From: Actinoplanes lutulentus | GTDB lineage: Bacteria; Actinomycetota; Actinomycetes; Mycobacteriales; Micromonosporaceae | Reading direction: 5' to 3' | Length of the DNA stretch: 64,000 nucleotides | Assembly: GCF_003259845.1 (NCBI RefSeq) | Contig: NZ_QLMJ01000003.1 | Coordinates: 124,001-188,000, forward strand | Part shown: one piece after another, positions 23,580-32,232 of the stretch | Layout: every line of letters starts with the position of its first letter | Numbering within the stretch: the first letter of the stretch is position 1 | Program-made: the position numbers and the translations under genes | The notes under the pieces: model-generated | What the model was told of the DNA's origin: nothing | Seen by the model: only the letters and a program-made list of their open reading frames with translations | Databases searched by the model: none

Positions 23580-26378
23580 GTGACCGAATCCCCTGTTTTT
23601 CGGGACCCGCACCATAAGGTCGCCGCCCGGGTCCTGGATCTCCTGAGCCGGCTGAGCCTCACCGAGAAGATCGGCCTGCTCAACCAGCACCAGGCCGCGG
23701 TACCCCGGCTCGGCGTCGACGCCTTCCGTACCGGCACCGAAGCGCTGCACGGCGTCGCCTGGCTCGGCGTCGCCACCGCGTTCCCCCAGGCGATCGGGCT
23801 CGCCAGCAGCTGGAACCCGGAGCTGCTGCGCCGCGTCGGCGAGGCGGTCGGCAGCGAGGTACGCGCAATGCACCACCGCGACCCGCAGAACGTCGGCCTC
23901 AACGTCTGGGCCCCGGTGGTCAACCTGCTCCGCGACCCGCGCTGGGGCCGCAACGAGGAGGGGTACGCCGAGGACCCGTGGCTCACCGGAACACTCAGCA
24001 CCGCGTACTCACGGGGTCTTCGCGGCGACCATCCACTGTGGCTGCGGACCGCGCCGACGCTGAAGCACTTCCTCGCCTACAACAACGAGACCGACCGCTG
24101 CCTTACGTCGAGCAACATGCCGCCGCGAGTGCTGCACGAATACGAGCTGCCCGCGTTCCGGCCCGCTCTCGCCGACGGCGCGGCGGTCGCCGTGATGGCG
24201 TCGTACAACCTGGTCAACGGCCTTCCCGCGCACCTCAGCCCGCTGATCGAGGACACCCTTCGATCATGGTCCGAAGAGGACATCATGGTCGTCGGTGACG
24301 CCTGGGCGGTGCACAATCTCGCCGGCGACCAGCATTGGTACGACGATCACGTGGAAGGTTTCGCGGCGGCTCTGCGCGCCGGCATCGACTGCGTGACCGA
24401 GGACCTTCCGGCGACGCTGGCCAACTTCACTGCCGCACACGAGCGTGGCCTGATCACCGAGTCGCACATCGACGCCGCCGTCTCCCACATCCTTTCGATC
24501 CGGGTGCGGCTCGGCGAGTTCAACCCGATCGAGGATCCGTACCGGCACATCGGCCCCGAAGTGATCGACTGCGCCGAGCACCGGGAGCTTGCCCACGAAG
24601 CCGCCAGCGCCTCGGCCGTACTGCTCACCAACGACGGGATCCTGCCCCTCGATCCGGATTCCGCGGACCGGATCGCGGTGATCGGTCCGCTCGGTGACCA
24701 GGTCTTCGACGACTGGTACAGCGGCACGCCTCCCTACCGGAAGACATTGCGCGCCGCCTCCGGCGCCACCCTTTTCGCCGAAGGCGTGGACCGCGTCGCC
24801 TTACGCTCCGCGTCCGGCTTGCTCTGGGCGTCCGACCATTTGCGGGTACGCCCGAACGACGCCGAAGTGGTCCCGAATGAAGCCCTGTTCGACGTCCTCG
24901 ACTGGGGCGAGGAGACCATCTCGCTGCGGTCCGTGTCGACCGGCCTCTTCATCGGCGCCGACGACGACCACCTCGTCACCGACCGCCCCGGCCCGAACGG
25001 CTGGGAGGTCCGCGAAACGTTCCGCCTTAATTCCGTACCCCATGGTGTTGTCCTGAGGCACGCCCAGAGTGACCGATTCCTGAAGGCCGGCGAAGACGGC
25101 CTGATCGGTTTCTCCGCTGACGAAGGCACCGTTTTCACCGTGGATGTGCTGGTGGACGGGGTGGCCGCGGCCGCTGAGGTGGCGGCCTCGGCGGACGTGG
25201 TGCTGCTGGCTCTCGGCAACCATCCCCTGGTGGCCGGCCGGGAGACCGCGGACCGGCGCGACCTGGACCTCCCCGGCACCCAGGACGACCTGATGCGTGC
25301 CGTGCGGGCCGCCAACCCGCGAACCGTGCTGGTGCTGACCAGCAGTTATCCGTACGCGATCGGCTGGGCCCGGGACAACCTCCCGGCCGTGCTCTGGTCC
25401 GCGCACGGCGGCCAGGAACACGGCGCCGCCCTCGCCGACGTCCTGTTCGGCCGCGCCGAACCCACCGGCCGGCTGACCCAGACCTGGTACGCCGACGACG
25501 GCGAACTGCCGGACCTGCTCGATTACGACATCATCGCGTCCGACGCCACCTACCTGTACTTCCGTGGCGTCCCACTGTTCCCTTTCGGCCACGGACTCGG
25601 GTACACGACGTTCGCATACGAGAACCTGGCGCTTGACGAGTCCTCGGTGGACCCGTCCGGCACGGTGACGGCGACCGTCGACGTGATCAACACCGGCTCG
25701 CGCGCGGGTTCTGAGGTGGTCCAGCTCTACACCCGCCAGCAGCGCTCCCGGGTCAAACAGCCGTTGCGCCAGCTCCGCGACTTCCGCCGGATCCACCTCT
25801 CCCCCGGCGAACGCACCACGGTGACGTTCGCCCTGCCCGCGGACAGCCTGGCCTTCTGGGACGTCACCCGCTCCCGCTGGGTGATCGAAAACGCGACGGT
25901 CACCATCGCCGTGGGCCGCTCCAGCACCGACTGGCGCCAGACCGCGACGCTCCGCGTCCGCGGCGAACACATCCCACCCCGCTGCCCCACCTTGCGCTTG
26001 ATCGACAACGATGGGTACGCGGGAACAACCCCAGTCCCGGGCGAAGGCTTACAAAGCGTGACACCCGACGCCTGGGCAGTCTTCACCAACGTGGACTTCG
26101 GCCAGGGCCGGAGCCAAGTCCGAGTGCAGGCCGCAGTCGCAGCCGCAGTCGCAGTCGCGCCGGCAGCGGCGGACTCGCCCTCGACGGCGCTGATCACGAT
26201 CCGGCTGGACGACCCACTGGCCGGCCCGGTGCTGGCAACCCTCCCGATCCCGGTGTCGGAAAAGCGTGACGAACCGACCGAAGTGTCCGCCGAAATCCCC
26301 CGAATCCCGGGCAACCACGACGTCTTCCTCCAGTTCAACACCCCACACATAATCGCCACAACACTCCACTTCGACTGA
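23580..26378 (+). CDS. GH3 beta-glycosidase with internal fascin-like domain
   Basis: A 932-residue enzyme without signal peptide. The N-terminal GH3 barrel includes NVWAPVVNLLRDPRWGRNEEGY and the nucleophile D240 in MVVGDAWAVH. The (alpha/beta)6 domain is interrupted at about residues 400-520 by a beta-trefoil or fascin-like segment (SGLLWASDHLRVRPND, then SVSTGLFIGADDDHLV and HAQSDRFLKAG). It resumes at VVLLALGNHPLVAGRE-DRRDLDLPGTQ, followed by a fibronectin-III-like domain and a C-terminal CBM6-like jelly roll. GTG 23580 has GAAGGA upstream. Beta-glucosidase or beta-xylosidase activity is likely; the exact specificity is unknown. Confidence 0.9.
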   Translation: MTESPVFRDPHHKVAARVLDLLSRLSLTEKIGLLNQHQAAVPRLGVDAFRTGTEALHGVAWLGVATAFPQAIGLASSWNPELLRRVGEAVGSEVRAMHHRDPQNVGLNVWAPVVNLLRDPRWGRNEEGYAEDPWLTGTLSTAYSRGLRGDHPLWLRTAPTLKHFLAYNNETDRCLTSSNMPPRVLHEYELPAFRPALADGAAVAVMASYNLVNGLPAHLSPLIEDTLRSWSEEDIMVVGDAWAVHNLAGDQHWYDDHVEGFAAALRAGIDCVTEDLPATLANFTAAHERGLITESHIDAAVSHILSIRVRLGEFNPIEDPYRHIGPEVIDCAEHRELAHEAASASAVLLTNDGILPLDPDSADRIAVIGPLGDQVFDDWYSGTPPYRKTLRAASGATLFAEGVDRVALRSASGLLWASDHLRVRPNDAEVVPNEALFDVLDWGEETISLRSVSTGLFIGADDDHLVTDRPGPNGWEVRETFRLNSVPHGVVLRHAQSDRFLKAGEDGLIGFSADEGTVFTVDVLVDGVAAAAEVAASADVVLLALGNHPLVAGRETADRRDLDLPGTQDDLMRAVRAANPRTVLVLTSSYPYAIGWARDNLPAVLWSAHGGQEHGAALADVLFGRAEPTGRLTQTWYADDGELPDLLDYDIIASDATYLYFRGVPLFPFGHGLGYTTFAYENLALDESSVDPSGTVTATVDVINTGSRAGSEVVQLYTRQQRSRVKQPLRQLRDFRRIHLSPGERTTVTFALPADSLAFWDVTRSRWVIENATVTIAVGRSSTDWRQTATLRVRGEHIPPRCPTLRLIDNDGYAGTTPVPGEGLQSVTPDAWAVFTNVDFGQGRSQVRVQAAVAAAVAVAPAAADSPSTALITIRLDDPLAGPVLATLPIPVSEKRDEPTEVSAEIPRIPGNHDVFLQFNTPHIIATTLHFD

Positions 26379-26397
26379 CCCAGCCGGGCGGACGAGG

Positions 26398-26465
26398 GCC
26401 CACGGAGTGCCCCCACCCACCCGAGACCAGAGCCCACGGAGTGCCCCCACCCACCCGAGACCAAG
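26398..26465. repeat. 34-bp tandem repeat, 2 copies (family R34)
   Basis: Two near-identical units start at 26398 and 26432 (GCCCACGGAGTGCCCCCACC plus a CCGAGACCA end). Related units occur at 26928-27058 and, inverted, at 63297-63364. Confidence 0.75.
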
Positions 26466-26604
26466 GCCCGCCGGCCTCCGAAAATCGCGGCCGGCCCCTG
26501 GCGCAAGAACCGTCGCGCACCGACCCAGCCGCCGACGAACCCGACGGGTGAGCGAGCCGTCGTTCAGCCACGGAATCGGACCCTCATAACGTGCCTGGAG
26601 GACG

Positions 26605-26683
26605 GCCGAGAGGCGCGAGCCGTAGCTCAGACACGTCATCGCGGTCCCATGACATGGCTGAACTACGGCTCGCGCCTCTCGGC
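26605..26683. repeat. 79-bp long palindrome
   Basis: The arms 26605-26625 and 26663-26683 (GCCGAGAGGCGCGAGCCGTA plus one base) are exact reverse complements over 21 bp. Pairing continues inward with a few mismatches almost to the centre. It is a large potential cruciform in the GH3-GH5 spacer, far from either stop. Confidence 0.8.
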
Positions 26684-26855
26684 AACGGGACCTGCGGCAC
26701 CAGAACACGCCGTGACCCGACAGGCCGGCGCGGGCAGCGTGGATGCGGTCCCACACAACCGTTCCGTGTGCGTTCATCAACGCCATAGCCGAGCCAGGAG
26801 CCCACAGACGGCTTGCGTGCGTCCTCATCACGCCATCACCGATAACCTGCGGCCC

Positions 26856-26907
26856 GGCTCGCGCCAACGGTCGCGTTTGCCGCCCTCACGCGACCACAAG
26901 CGCAAGC
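26856..26907. repeat. solitary copy of the 57-kb hairpin repeat
   Basis: A hairpin of GGCTCGCG...GGTCGCG and CGCGACC...GCGCAAGC arms around TTTGCCGCCCTCA. The centre is the inverse complement of the loop of the 63-bp array at 56.9-57.2 kb, and the outer arms match that array's GCTTGCG/CGCAAGC arms with several mismatches. It therefore looks like a diverged dispersed copy. Confidence 0.55.
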
Positions 26908-26927
26908 TGGGCCCCTATCCGCCCAGA

Positions 26928-27058
26928 ACCAGAGCACACGGTGGCCCCCGGCCCACCCGAGACCGGAGCCCACGGTGCGCCCCCGTCCACCCCGAAACCA
27001 GAGCACACCGTGCGCCCCCGTCCACCCGGGACCAGGGCGCACCGTGGGCTTCTGCTCG
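26928..27058. repeat. 34/35-bp tandem repeat, 4 copies (family R34)
   Basis: Units begin at 26928, 26962, 26997 and 27031, each opening ACCAGAGC/ACCGGAGC and containing CACGGTGCGCCCCCGTCCAC or a variant. They are homologous to the pair at 26398. The array ends 4 bp before the GH5 stop at 27062, so readthrough from GH5 would enter it. Confidence 0.75.
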
Positions 27059-27061
27059 TGT

Positions 27062-28774
27062 TCAGGCCGCGGGGGTTCCGGTCACCTCGGCGCCCACGCG
27101 GGTCACCGTGTAACCGACCGTCTCGCCGCTCCAGAAGTGGAACGTCAACGTCACCGGCTCGCCCTCGCGGACCTCGGCGAAGAAGTCCGGCGTCAGCCTG
27201 ATCGTGCCGGCCGAGTAGTCCGGGGCGAACGCCCTGTCGAACTCCTTGTAAGCGGTCCAACCGTGCGGCCCCGCGTTCGACCCGTCCGCGTAGACCGCCG
27301 TCATCGTGGCCAGCCTGTCGCCGCTGAAGGTGACCGGCACCGCGAAATCACCGCTGACCCCGACGACACCCGAGGCCGACGGCCTGTCGAAGGAGACCAC
27401 GTCGAGGCGCCACGGCACTCCACGGGAGAAGCGCAGTGACAGCGAGGCCTTCACCCCGTACCCCTGGGTCCTGGTCAGTCGCGTGAGCAACGCGGCAGTG
27501 AGGGTGAGTTGATCGCCGGAGATCTGGTAGTCGGGTCCGCGTCGCAGGGTGCTGTTGCCGAGGCGGATCTGGGTGAAGCCGGTGCCGTTCAGGTTCAGCT
27601 TGATCGTCTGCGAGAGGACCGGCGTCGCTCGGCGCACGAAAACCAGGTCGCTTGCGGCGGTGCCGGATCGGGTCTGCCAGCTGGAGCGGATCTGGGCGAA
27701 AAGTTCAAGATCATTCCAGACCATTTGGGTACGGTCGAAGTGCTGGCCGTTGTCCCACAGCATCGTGGTGACGCCGCGGGCGCGGGCCTGGTGGCCGAAG
27801 AGTTCGAAGAACTTCAGCTTCTCGCCCTGTTCGATCGTGCCGGTGTGCCGATCGAAGCCGAGCAGGCCGTACTCACCGATGATCACCGGGATGCCGCGGG
27901 CGACGAACGTGGTGTGCACCCGGGTGAACGTGTCGAGCAGGTCCTGCTGAGCGGTCGCGTCGAAGCGGTATCCGCCGGCGACGTTCACGCTGAACGGCCA
28001 GTATCCGTAGTAGTGGACCGTGGCGATCAGGTTCGGATCGTCCAGCGCGGCCATCTCCGAAGCCAGGTTGTCCAAATGCACCTGGTCGGCCGAGGTGTGC
28101 AGGGTGGGCAGCACCAGCAGCCGGTCGGTGTTGCCGCCACCCGAGGCGCGCACGATCCGGTGGAAGTTCGCGTTCAACTCGGCGAGCAGAGCCGCCGGGT
28201 CACCACCGGCGAACTGTGGCTCGTTGACACTCTCCAGCACCAGCTTCGACGGGGCATCCCGGAAGGTCGAGGCCACCTGGGTCCAGATCGCGTTGAACCG
28301 GGCCAGCACGGCGTCATGATCCGACGCCATCCCGTTGATCCACTGCCAGGAGTCGTGGTGGATGTCGAGCATCACGTAGAAGCCGTCGTCGATGGCCCAG
28401 CCGATGACCTCCTTCACCCGGGCGAGGTACGCCGCATCGATCGTGTAATCCGGGGCGGGTCCCTGGTGCTGGACCCACGTGACCGGGATCCGGATGCTCT
28501 TGTAGCCCTGCGCCCGGATGCCGTCGAGCAGCTGCGGGGTCACCCGCGGGTTGCCCCATGACGTCTCGTCGTCGCCGGTGGAATCGAACGTATTGCCGAG
28601 GTTCCATCCGGGCTGCATAGCAGCCACCGCCTGGGCCGGCGTGCGAGCGGCCTGGGCCGAGGTGCGGGCGGATGGCGCGCCGGCCTGGACAGGGCCGGGC
28701 GGGGTGAGGATCGAGCCGGTGATCAAGGCGAACGCGAGGCCGAGGCCTCCGAGTCTGCCGAGTAAGCGCGACAT
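27062..28774 (-). CDS. secreted GH5-X2-CBM46 endoglucanase/xyloglucanase
   Basis: A 570-residue secreted enzyme. A signal peptide covers roughly residues 1-31. The GH5 catalytic domain (about 50-370) contains WNLGNTFD, the acid/base E185 in VNEP and the nucleophile E301 in GEYG. A CBM_X2 Ig-like module (about 376-465) and a C-terminal CBM46-like module (about 470-565, with RLATMTAVYADGSNAGPHGW and FHFWSGETV) follow. This architecture is known from GH5_4 enzymes, many of which cleave xyloglucan as well as cellulose. AGGAG precedes ATG 28774. The upstream region carries both a CebR-like box and a ROK-like site. Confidence 0.92.
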   Translation of the reverse strand: MSRLLGRLGGLGLAFALITGSILTPPGPVQAGAPSARTSAQAARTPAQAVAAMQPGWNLGNTFDSTGDDETSWGNPRVTPQLLDGIRAQGYKSIRIPVTWVQHQGPAPDYTIDAAYLARVKEVIGWAIDDGFYVMLDIHHDSWQWINGMASDHDAVLARFNAIWTQVASTFRDAPSKLVLESVNEPQFAGGDPAALLAELNANFHRIVRASGGGNTDRLLVLPTLHTSADQVHLDNLASEMAALDDPNLIATVHYYGYWPFSVNVAGGYRFDATAQQDLLDTFTRVHTTFVARGIPVIIGEYGLLGFDRHTGTIEQGEKLKFFELFGHQARARGVTTMLWDNGQHFDRTQMVWNDLELFAQIRSSWQTRSGTAASDLVFVRRATPVLSQTIKLNLNGTGFTQIRLGNSTLRRGPDYQISGDQLTLTAALLTRLTRTQGYGVKASLSLRFSRGVPWRLDVVSFDRPSASGVVGVSGDFAVPVTFSGDRLATMTAVYADGSNAGPHGWTAYKEFDRAFAPDYSAGTIRLTPDFFAEVREGEPVTLTFHFWSGETVGYTVTRVGAEVTGTPAA

Positions 28775-28809
28775 GACGCTCCTGCCGGGGACGGGCGGGT
28801 GCGGGAGAT

Positions 28810-28823
28810 CGGGAGCGCTCCCA
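28810..28823. promoter_or_regulatory. CebR-like operator
   Basis: CGGGAGCGCTCCCA matches the Streptomyces CebR consensus TGGGAGCGCTCCCA at 13 of 14 positions. It lies 36 bp before the GH5 start. CebR is a cello-oligosaccharide-responsive LacI repressor; its gene is not in the window. Confidence 0.7.
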
Positions 28824-28840
28824 CTCTGATCACGGCAGAC

Positions 28841-28863
28841 TAAGTATGGACGTCAAACTATGT
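28841..28863. promoter_or_regulatory. candidate ROK operator, site 3
   Basis: Read on the minus strand it contains AGTTTGACGTCCATACTTAG, matching sites 1 and 2 at most palindrome positions. It is 67 bp upstream of the GH5 start, beside the CebR-like box. Confidence 0.55.
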
Positions 28864-29321
28864 CAATGAACGCATGGAGGCGGGCCACCCGAGGACGAGA
28901 GGGGGATGCGCACCTCGCCGGGATGGCCCGCGACAACCAGTCGCAAGGCGACCCGCCGCGCCGTCGAAGGGCGCACCCTGGGCGAGCACACGGTGCTCAT
29001 AACGCGGAGGCTAGTACTCGGTGCATTCCGCAGAAAGGCTGATCCACGAAATACTGAACTTCTTTAAAAACCGATTCCAGCGGCTCCATCGTGAATTGCC
29101 AGCAAGGGCTCGGACGGGTTGATCTCTGCGACCACCTGCAACTACGCAAGTTGCATGATCGTTTAACGAAAGGCATCCCTCCAAACTGGATTGGCACATG
29201 ATTTTGAGGATTACGCATTGTCGTGGCCCTATTGCAGTTCGTACTCTGTGGTCACCTGTTATCGATCGACTTGAGTACGAGAAAGCGGGACCGCTCGGCA
29301 CGGTCCCGCGGGGGAGCTGCC
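28864..29321. promoter_or_regulatory. AT-richer upstream region with two hairpins
   Basis: This 458-bp gene-free stretch is visibly less GC-rich than its surroundings. It holds an inverted repeat TGCAACT/AGTTGCA (29137-29155), an operator candidate. It also holds a 9-bp stem GCGGGACCG/CGGTCCCGC (29285-29309) ending just before the ribosome binding site of the gene at 29322, which could act as a 5' leader hairpin. Confidence 0.5.
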
Positions 29322-29873
29322 ATGCTTGTCAAAGTCATCGACCAGATCACCGACGAGATGAACGACGCCGCATGGGACCTGTACGAGGGCGCTTTCAAAG
29401 ACGTTCGTGCCCTCGCGGTCCAGCGCCACCTGATGTACCGGGCGGAGTTCGACCAGGTGATGTGCGATCCCCGAGTCGACAAGTACCTCTGCCTGGACGA
29501 CGGCGGCAAACTCTGCGGAGTGTCCACGTACACAAATGATCTGTATGCGATGCCACTGATCGCACCCGAGTACTTCGAACGCCGCTGGCCCGACCTCTAC
29601 GCGCAGAACAAGATCTGGTACTGCGGTTTCGTAGCGGTCGCTGAGGACGCCCGATCCACCCGGGCATTCGCGGAACTGGTCGAAGCCATGTACCGCACTG
29701 CCACGGATCGGAACGGGATCATCGCACTCGACTTCTGTTCCTACAACGATGACGAACGCAACATGTCCAAGGTGATCCGGTTGATGTTGCGCCGGCTCTC
29801 CGGTGGCACGTTGGAAGCCTCGTGCATGGACCAGCAGTCATTCTGGATCTACGAGTTCCCAGCGGCTGCGTGA
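29322..29873 (+). CDS. GNAT-fold-like protein of unknown function
   Basis: A 183-residue cytosolic protein not assigned to a named family. It is aromatic-rich (EYFERRWPDLYAQNKIWYCGFVAV). The layout suggests an acyltransferase-like fold: an N-terminal helical part, a central strand ending in WYCGFVAVAED, and a helix starting RSTRAFAELVEAMYR. The usual acetyl-CoA loop R/QxxGxG is not seen. GGGGAG precedes ATG 29322. It is monocistronic with an unusual leader. N-acyl amino acid synthase-like or GNAT relatives are possible; this is inference. Confidence 0.55.
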   Translation: MLVKVIDQITDEMNDAAWDLYEGAFKDVRALAVQRHLMYRAEFDQVMCDPRVDKYLCLDDGGKLCGVSTYTNDLYAMPLIAPEYFERRWPDLYAQNKIWYCGFVAVAEDARSTRAFAELVEAMYRTATDRNGIIALDFCSYNDDERNMSKVIRLMLRRLSGGTLEASCMDQQSFWIYEFPAAA

Positions 29874-29976
29874 TGAGCCTTTTTCAACGTGGCAAGGGCC
29901 TCGCTTGCCGGCGCCGAACAACGGCCCGGCGGCTTCAGGCCCGATGCCAGGTTGAAAATTGCTCACAGGATTGAGA

Positions 29977-30591
29977 TCAGGCCATCGGCGCCCTCCACAT
30001 GCACCACAGCGGAGGTCCGTCGGGTAGCTCGATCACGGACCGGACCTGGTATCCGTGCCGGAGGTAGAGGTCGCGGTTTCGCGGATCGTTCGCCTCGAGA
30101 TAGGCCGGAAGCCCGGCCCGGTCCAGCCGGGCGTGGTGCCGGTCGAGCAGGGCGCTGCCGATGCCGCGGTTCTGCTCGCCCGGACGCACCGCGAGGAACG
30201 CCAGGTAGTGATGCGGCTCGAGCGGGTGGTTCTCGTCGAGTACGGCGTCGAGTTGCTGGGCGCGGTCGAACGCGGTGTCCGAGGCCTCCTTGAGCCGGCG
30301 CTCGTAATCCACCGGCGGCGGGATCATCGCGGTGAGCGGGAACCAGAGCGCGACCCCGCTCATCCGGCCGTCGTCGGCGTCAGCGGTGCTGTAGACCTCG
30401 CCGTGCCGCAGGGCGTGCTCCACGAAGATCTCGAAGTACCGGGACGTGTTGTTCCGGCGTACCAGCATGTCCGGCTGCATCCAGCGGGCCACCGGGCCGT
30501 CCCACATCGCGTCGGCCACAAGATTGGTGATCTCTTCGGTGTCGAACGGCGACACGTGCCGGATCACGAGTTCCTGAATGGCGTACGTCAT
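29977..30591 (-). CDS. GNAT family N-acetyltransferase
   Basis: A 204-residue acetyltransferase with a clear acetyl-CoA motif (HYLAFLAVRPGEQNRGIGSALLDRHHARLD) and motif B (LEANDPRNRDLYLRHGYQV). The length and the PPPVDYERRLKEA segment fit the family that includes puromycin N-acetyltransferase-like enzymes, but the substrate is unknown. It starts 9 nt after the amino acid permease and is the last gene of a three-gene operon. Confidence 0.85.
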   Translation of the reverse strand: MTYAIQELVIRHVSPFDTEEITNLVADAMWDGPVARWMQPDMLVRRNNTSRYFEIFVEHALRHGEVYSTADADDGRMSGVALWFPLTAMIPPPVDYERRLKEASDTAFDRAQQLDAVLDENHPLEPHHYLAFLAVRPGEQNRGIGSALLDRHHARLDRAGLPAYLEANDPRNRDLYLRHGYQVRSVIELPDGPPLWCMWRAPMA

Positions 30592-30600
30592 GGATCTTCC

Positions 30601-32232
30601 CTACTTGATCGACGGAAGTTGTTGATCGCGGTATTCATGCGGGTTCTGCGAGTTCGTCTGCGAGTGCGAGTGCGGACGAGCCAGCGCCGAGTAATCGATG
30701 ACGTTGCGGCCGTCGGCACCCCGGCCGATTCCCGCGTACACGTCCGGCCTGGTGCGCCGCATGATCAGCGCCCAGATGAATCCGATGCTCGCGCAGATCA
30801 GGTACCCCACCTGGAACACCCAGTGGAAGACCGAGCCGGACTCCACCTGCAGCAGATCGCCGAGACCGATCACGGTCGCCAGCAGGATGATGCTGAGCAG
30901 GAAGAACGCGACGATCGGTGCGATCCGGCCACGCCAGATGTTCTCGCCGCGGGAGTGCTGGACGAAGAACGCGATCACGGCTGCCGAAGCGGCCCACATC
31001 AGGATCAGGATGCCGAGGCCGCCGATGACGGTCAGCCACGCGAACAGGTGAACCAGCGGATCGATCTTGAGAGCCCCGTACGCCAGCAGCACCACGAGAG
31101 CCAGCGCGCTCTGCGTGATCGAGCCGACCACCGGCGCGCCGGTACGCGGATGCGCATAACCCCAGCGACTCGGCAGCACCCGCTCACGGCCCAGTGCGTA
31201 CTGGTAGCGCGAGACAGCGGCGTGGAAGGCGAGCAGGGCGGCGAAGATACTCGTCATGAAGAGCAGGTAACCGATGCTGATCAGCGTCGACGGCACATGT
31301 GGCGCGACCAGGCTGAAGACCAGGTTCGTCTCCTCGCGCCGGGCGTCCGCCACGATCTGGGTCGGGCCGGCCGCGACCGACATGGCCCAGGCCGACACCG
31401 AGCAGAGGATGCCCGCCAGGATCACGCAGAGGTGGGTGGCCCGGGCGATGGTGCGTTTCGGGTCCTTCGCCTCCTCGGAGAGCACGACGGTCGCCTCGAA
31501 CCCGGTGAACCCGCCGATCGCCAGCATCATCATCGCGACGACCTCGGGGCTGAGCAGCTGTGACGGCGCCAGCGAGGCGAAGCTGACCGAGCCCTCCGCC
31601 GGGTTGCCGACCATCACCAGGTCGTAGATCACCACGACCGCGATCTCGGCGATCAGCAGCACGCCGAGCACCTTGCCACTGAGGTCGACCCAGAGCATGC
31701 CGAGCACCGCGATCAGTGCCCAGGCGACCAGCGCACAGGCGAGCCAGGACGCTTGCAGACCGACCGCTTCCAGGACCGCCGAGGCCACCACCCCGAAGAG
31801 CCCGAAGAGCCCGATCTGCATGAGCGAATAGGAGACCAGCGCGACGAAAGCCGCCGAGACACCGAGCTCACGACCCAAACCATGACTGATGTACGAGTAG
31901 AAGGCGCCCGAGTTGACGATGTGCCGGCTCATCGCGACGAACCCGACCGTGAAGATCGAGAGAATGCCCGCGACAACGAGGTAGACCAGCGGCACCGCCG
32001 TGTTGCCGACCACCGCGTAGATCGTCGAGATGGCCCCGATGATCACGGTGAGCGGCGCCGCACCGGCAACGCCGAAGAAGACCACCGACGAAACGCCGAG
32101 CCGGTTGCTGGCCAGCGCCTGACTCACGATGTCGGGGCCGGTGCCGGTGTTCCTCTGCAGGTCCATCAGCATCGTGCCGGCCCACTGATCAACGTTGTTG
32201 CGCCGGCGCTGGTGGCGGCCGGCCGGGCTCAC
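30601..32232 (-). CDS. APC superfamily amino acid permease
   Basis: A 543-residue permease with about 12 membrane helices. It opens with SNRLGVSSVVFFGVAGAAPL, and helix 6 carries MLAIGGFTGFEATVVLSEEAKDPKRTIARA, the signature of the APC group. The tail is basic and His/Gln-rich. GTG 32232 overlaps the GPP34 stop (GTGA), which favours this start over ATG 32172. Substrate is unknown; amino acids or amines are expected. A GNAT gene follows, so import may be linked to acetylation. Confidence 0.9.
   Translation of the reverse strand: MSPAGRHQRRRNNVDQWAGTMLMDLQRNTGTGPDIVSQALASNRLGVSSVVFFGVAGAAPLTVIIGAISTIYAVVGNTAVPLVYLVVAGILSIFTVGFVAMSRHIVNSGAFYSYISHGLGRELGVSAAFVALVSYSLMQIGLFGLFGVVASAVLEAVGLQASWLACALVAWALIAVLGMLWVDLSGKVLGVLLIAEIAVVVIYDLVMVGNPAEGSVSFASLAPSQLLSPEVVAMMMLAIGGFTGFEATVVLSEEAKDPKRTIARATHLCVILAGILCSVSAWAMSVAAGPTQIVADARREETNLVFSLVAPHVPSTLISIGYLLFMTSIFAALLAFHAAVSRYQYALGRERVLPSRWGYAHPRTGAPVVGSITQSALALVVLLAYGALKIDPLVHLFAWLTVIGGLGILILMWAASAAVIAFFVQHSRGENIWRGRIAPIVAFFLLSIILLATVIGLGDLLQVESGSVFHWVFQVGYLICASIGFIWALIMRRTRPDVYAGIGRGADGRNVIDYSALARPHSHSQTNSQNPHEYRDQQLPSIK

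Noticed and set aside
26398..27058. CRISPR-like spacing of 34-bp units
   Set aside because: Units abut each other without unique spacers, and nothing resembling cas genes is present.
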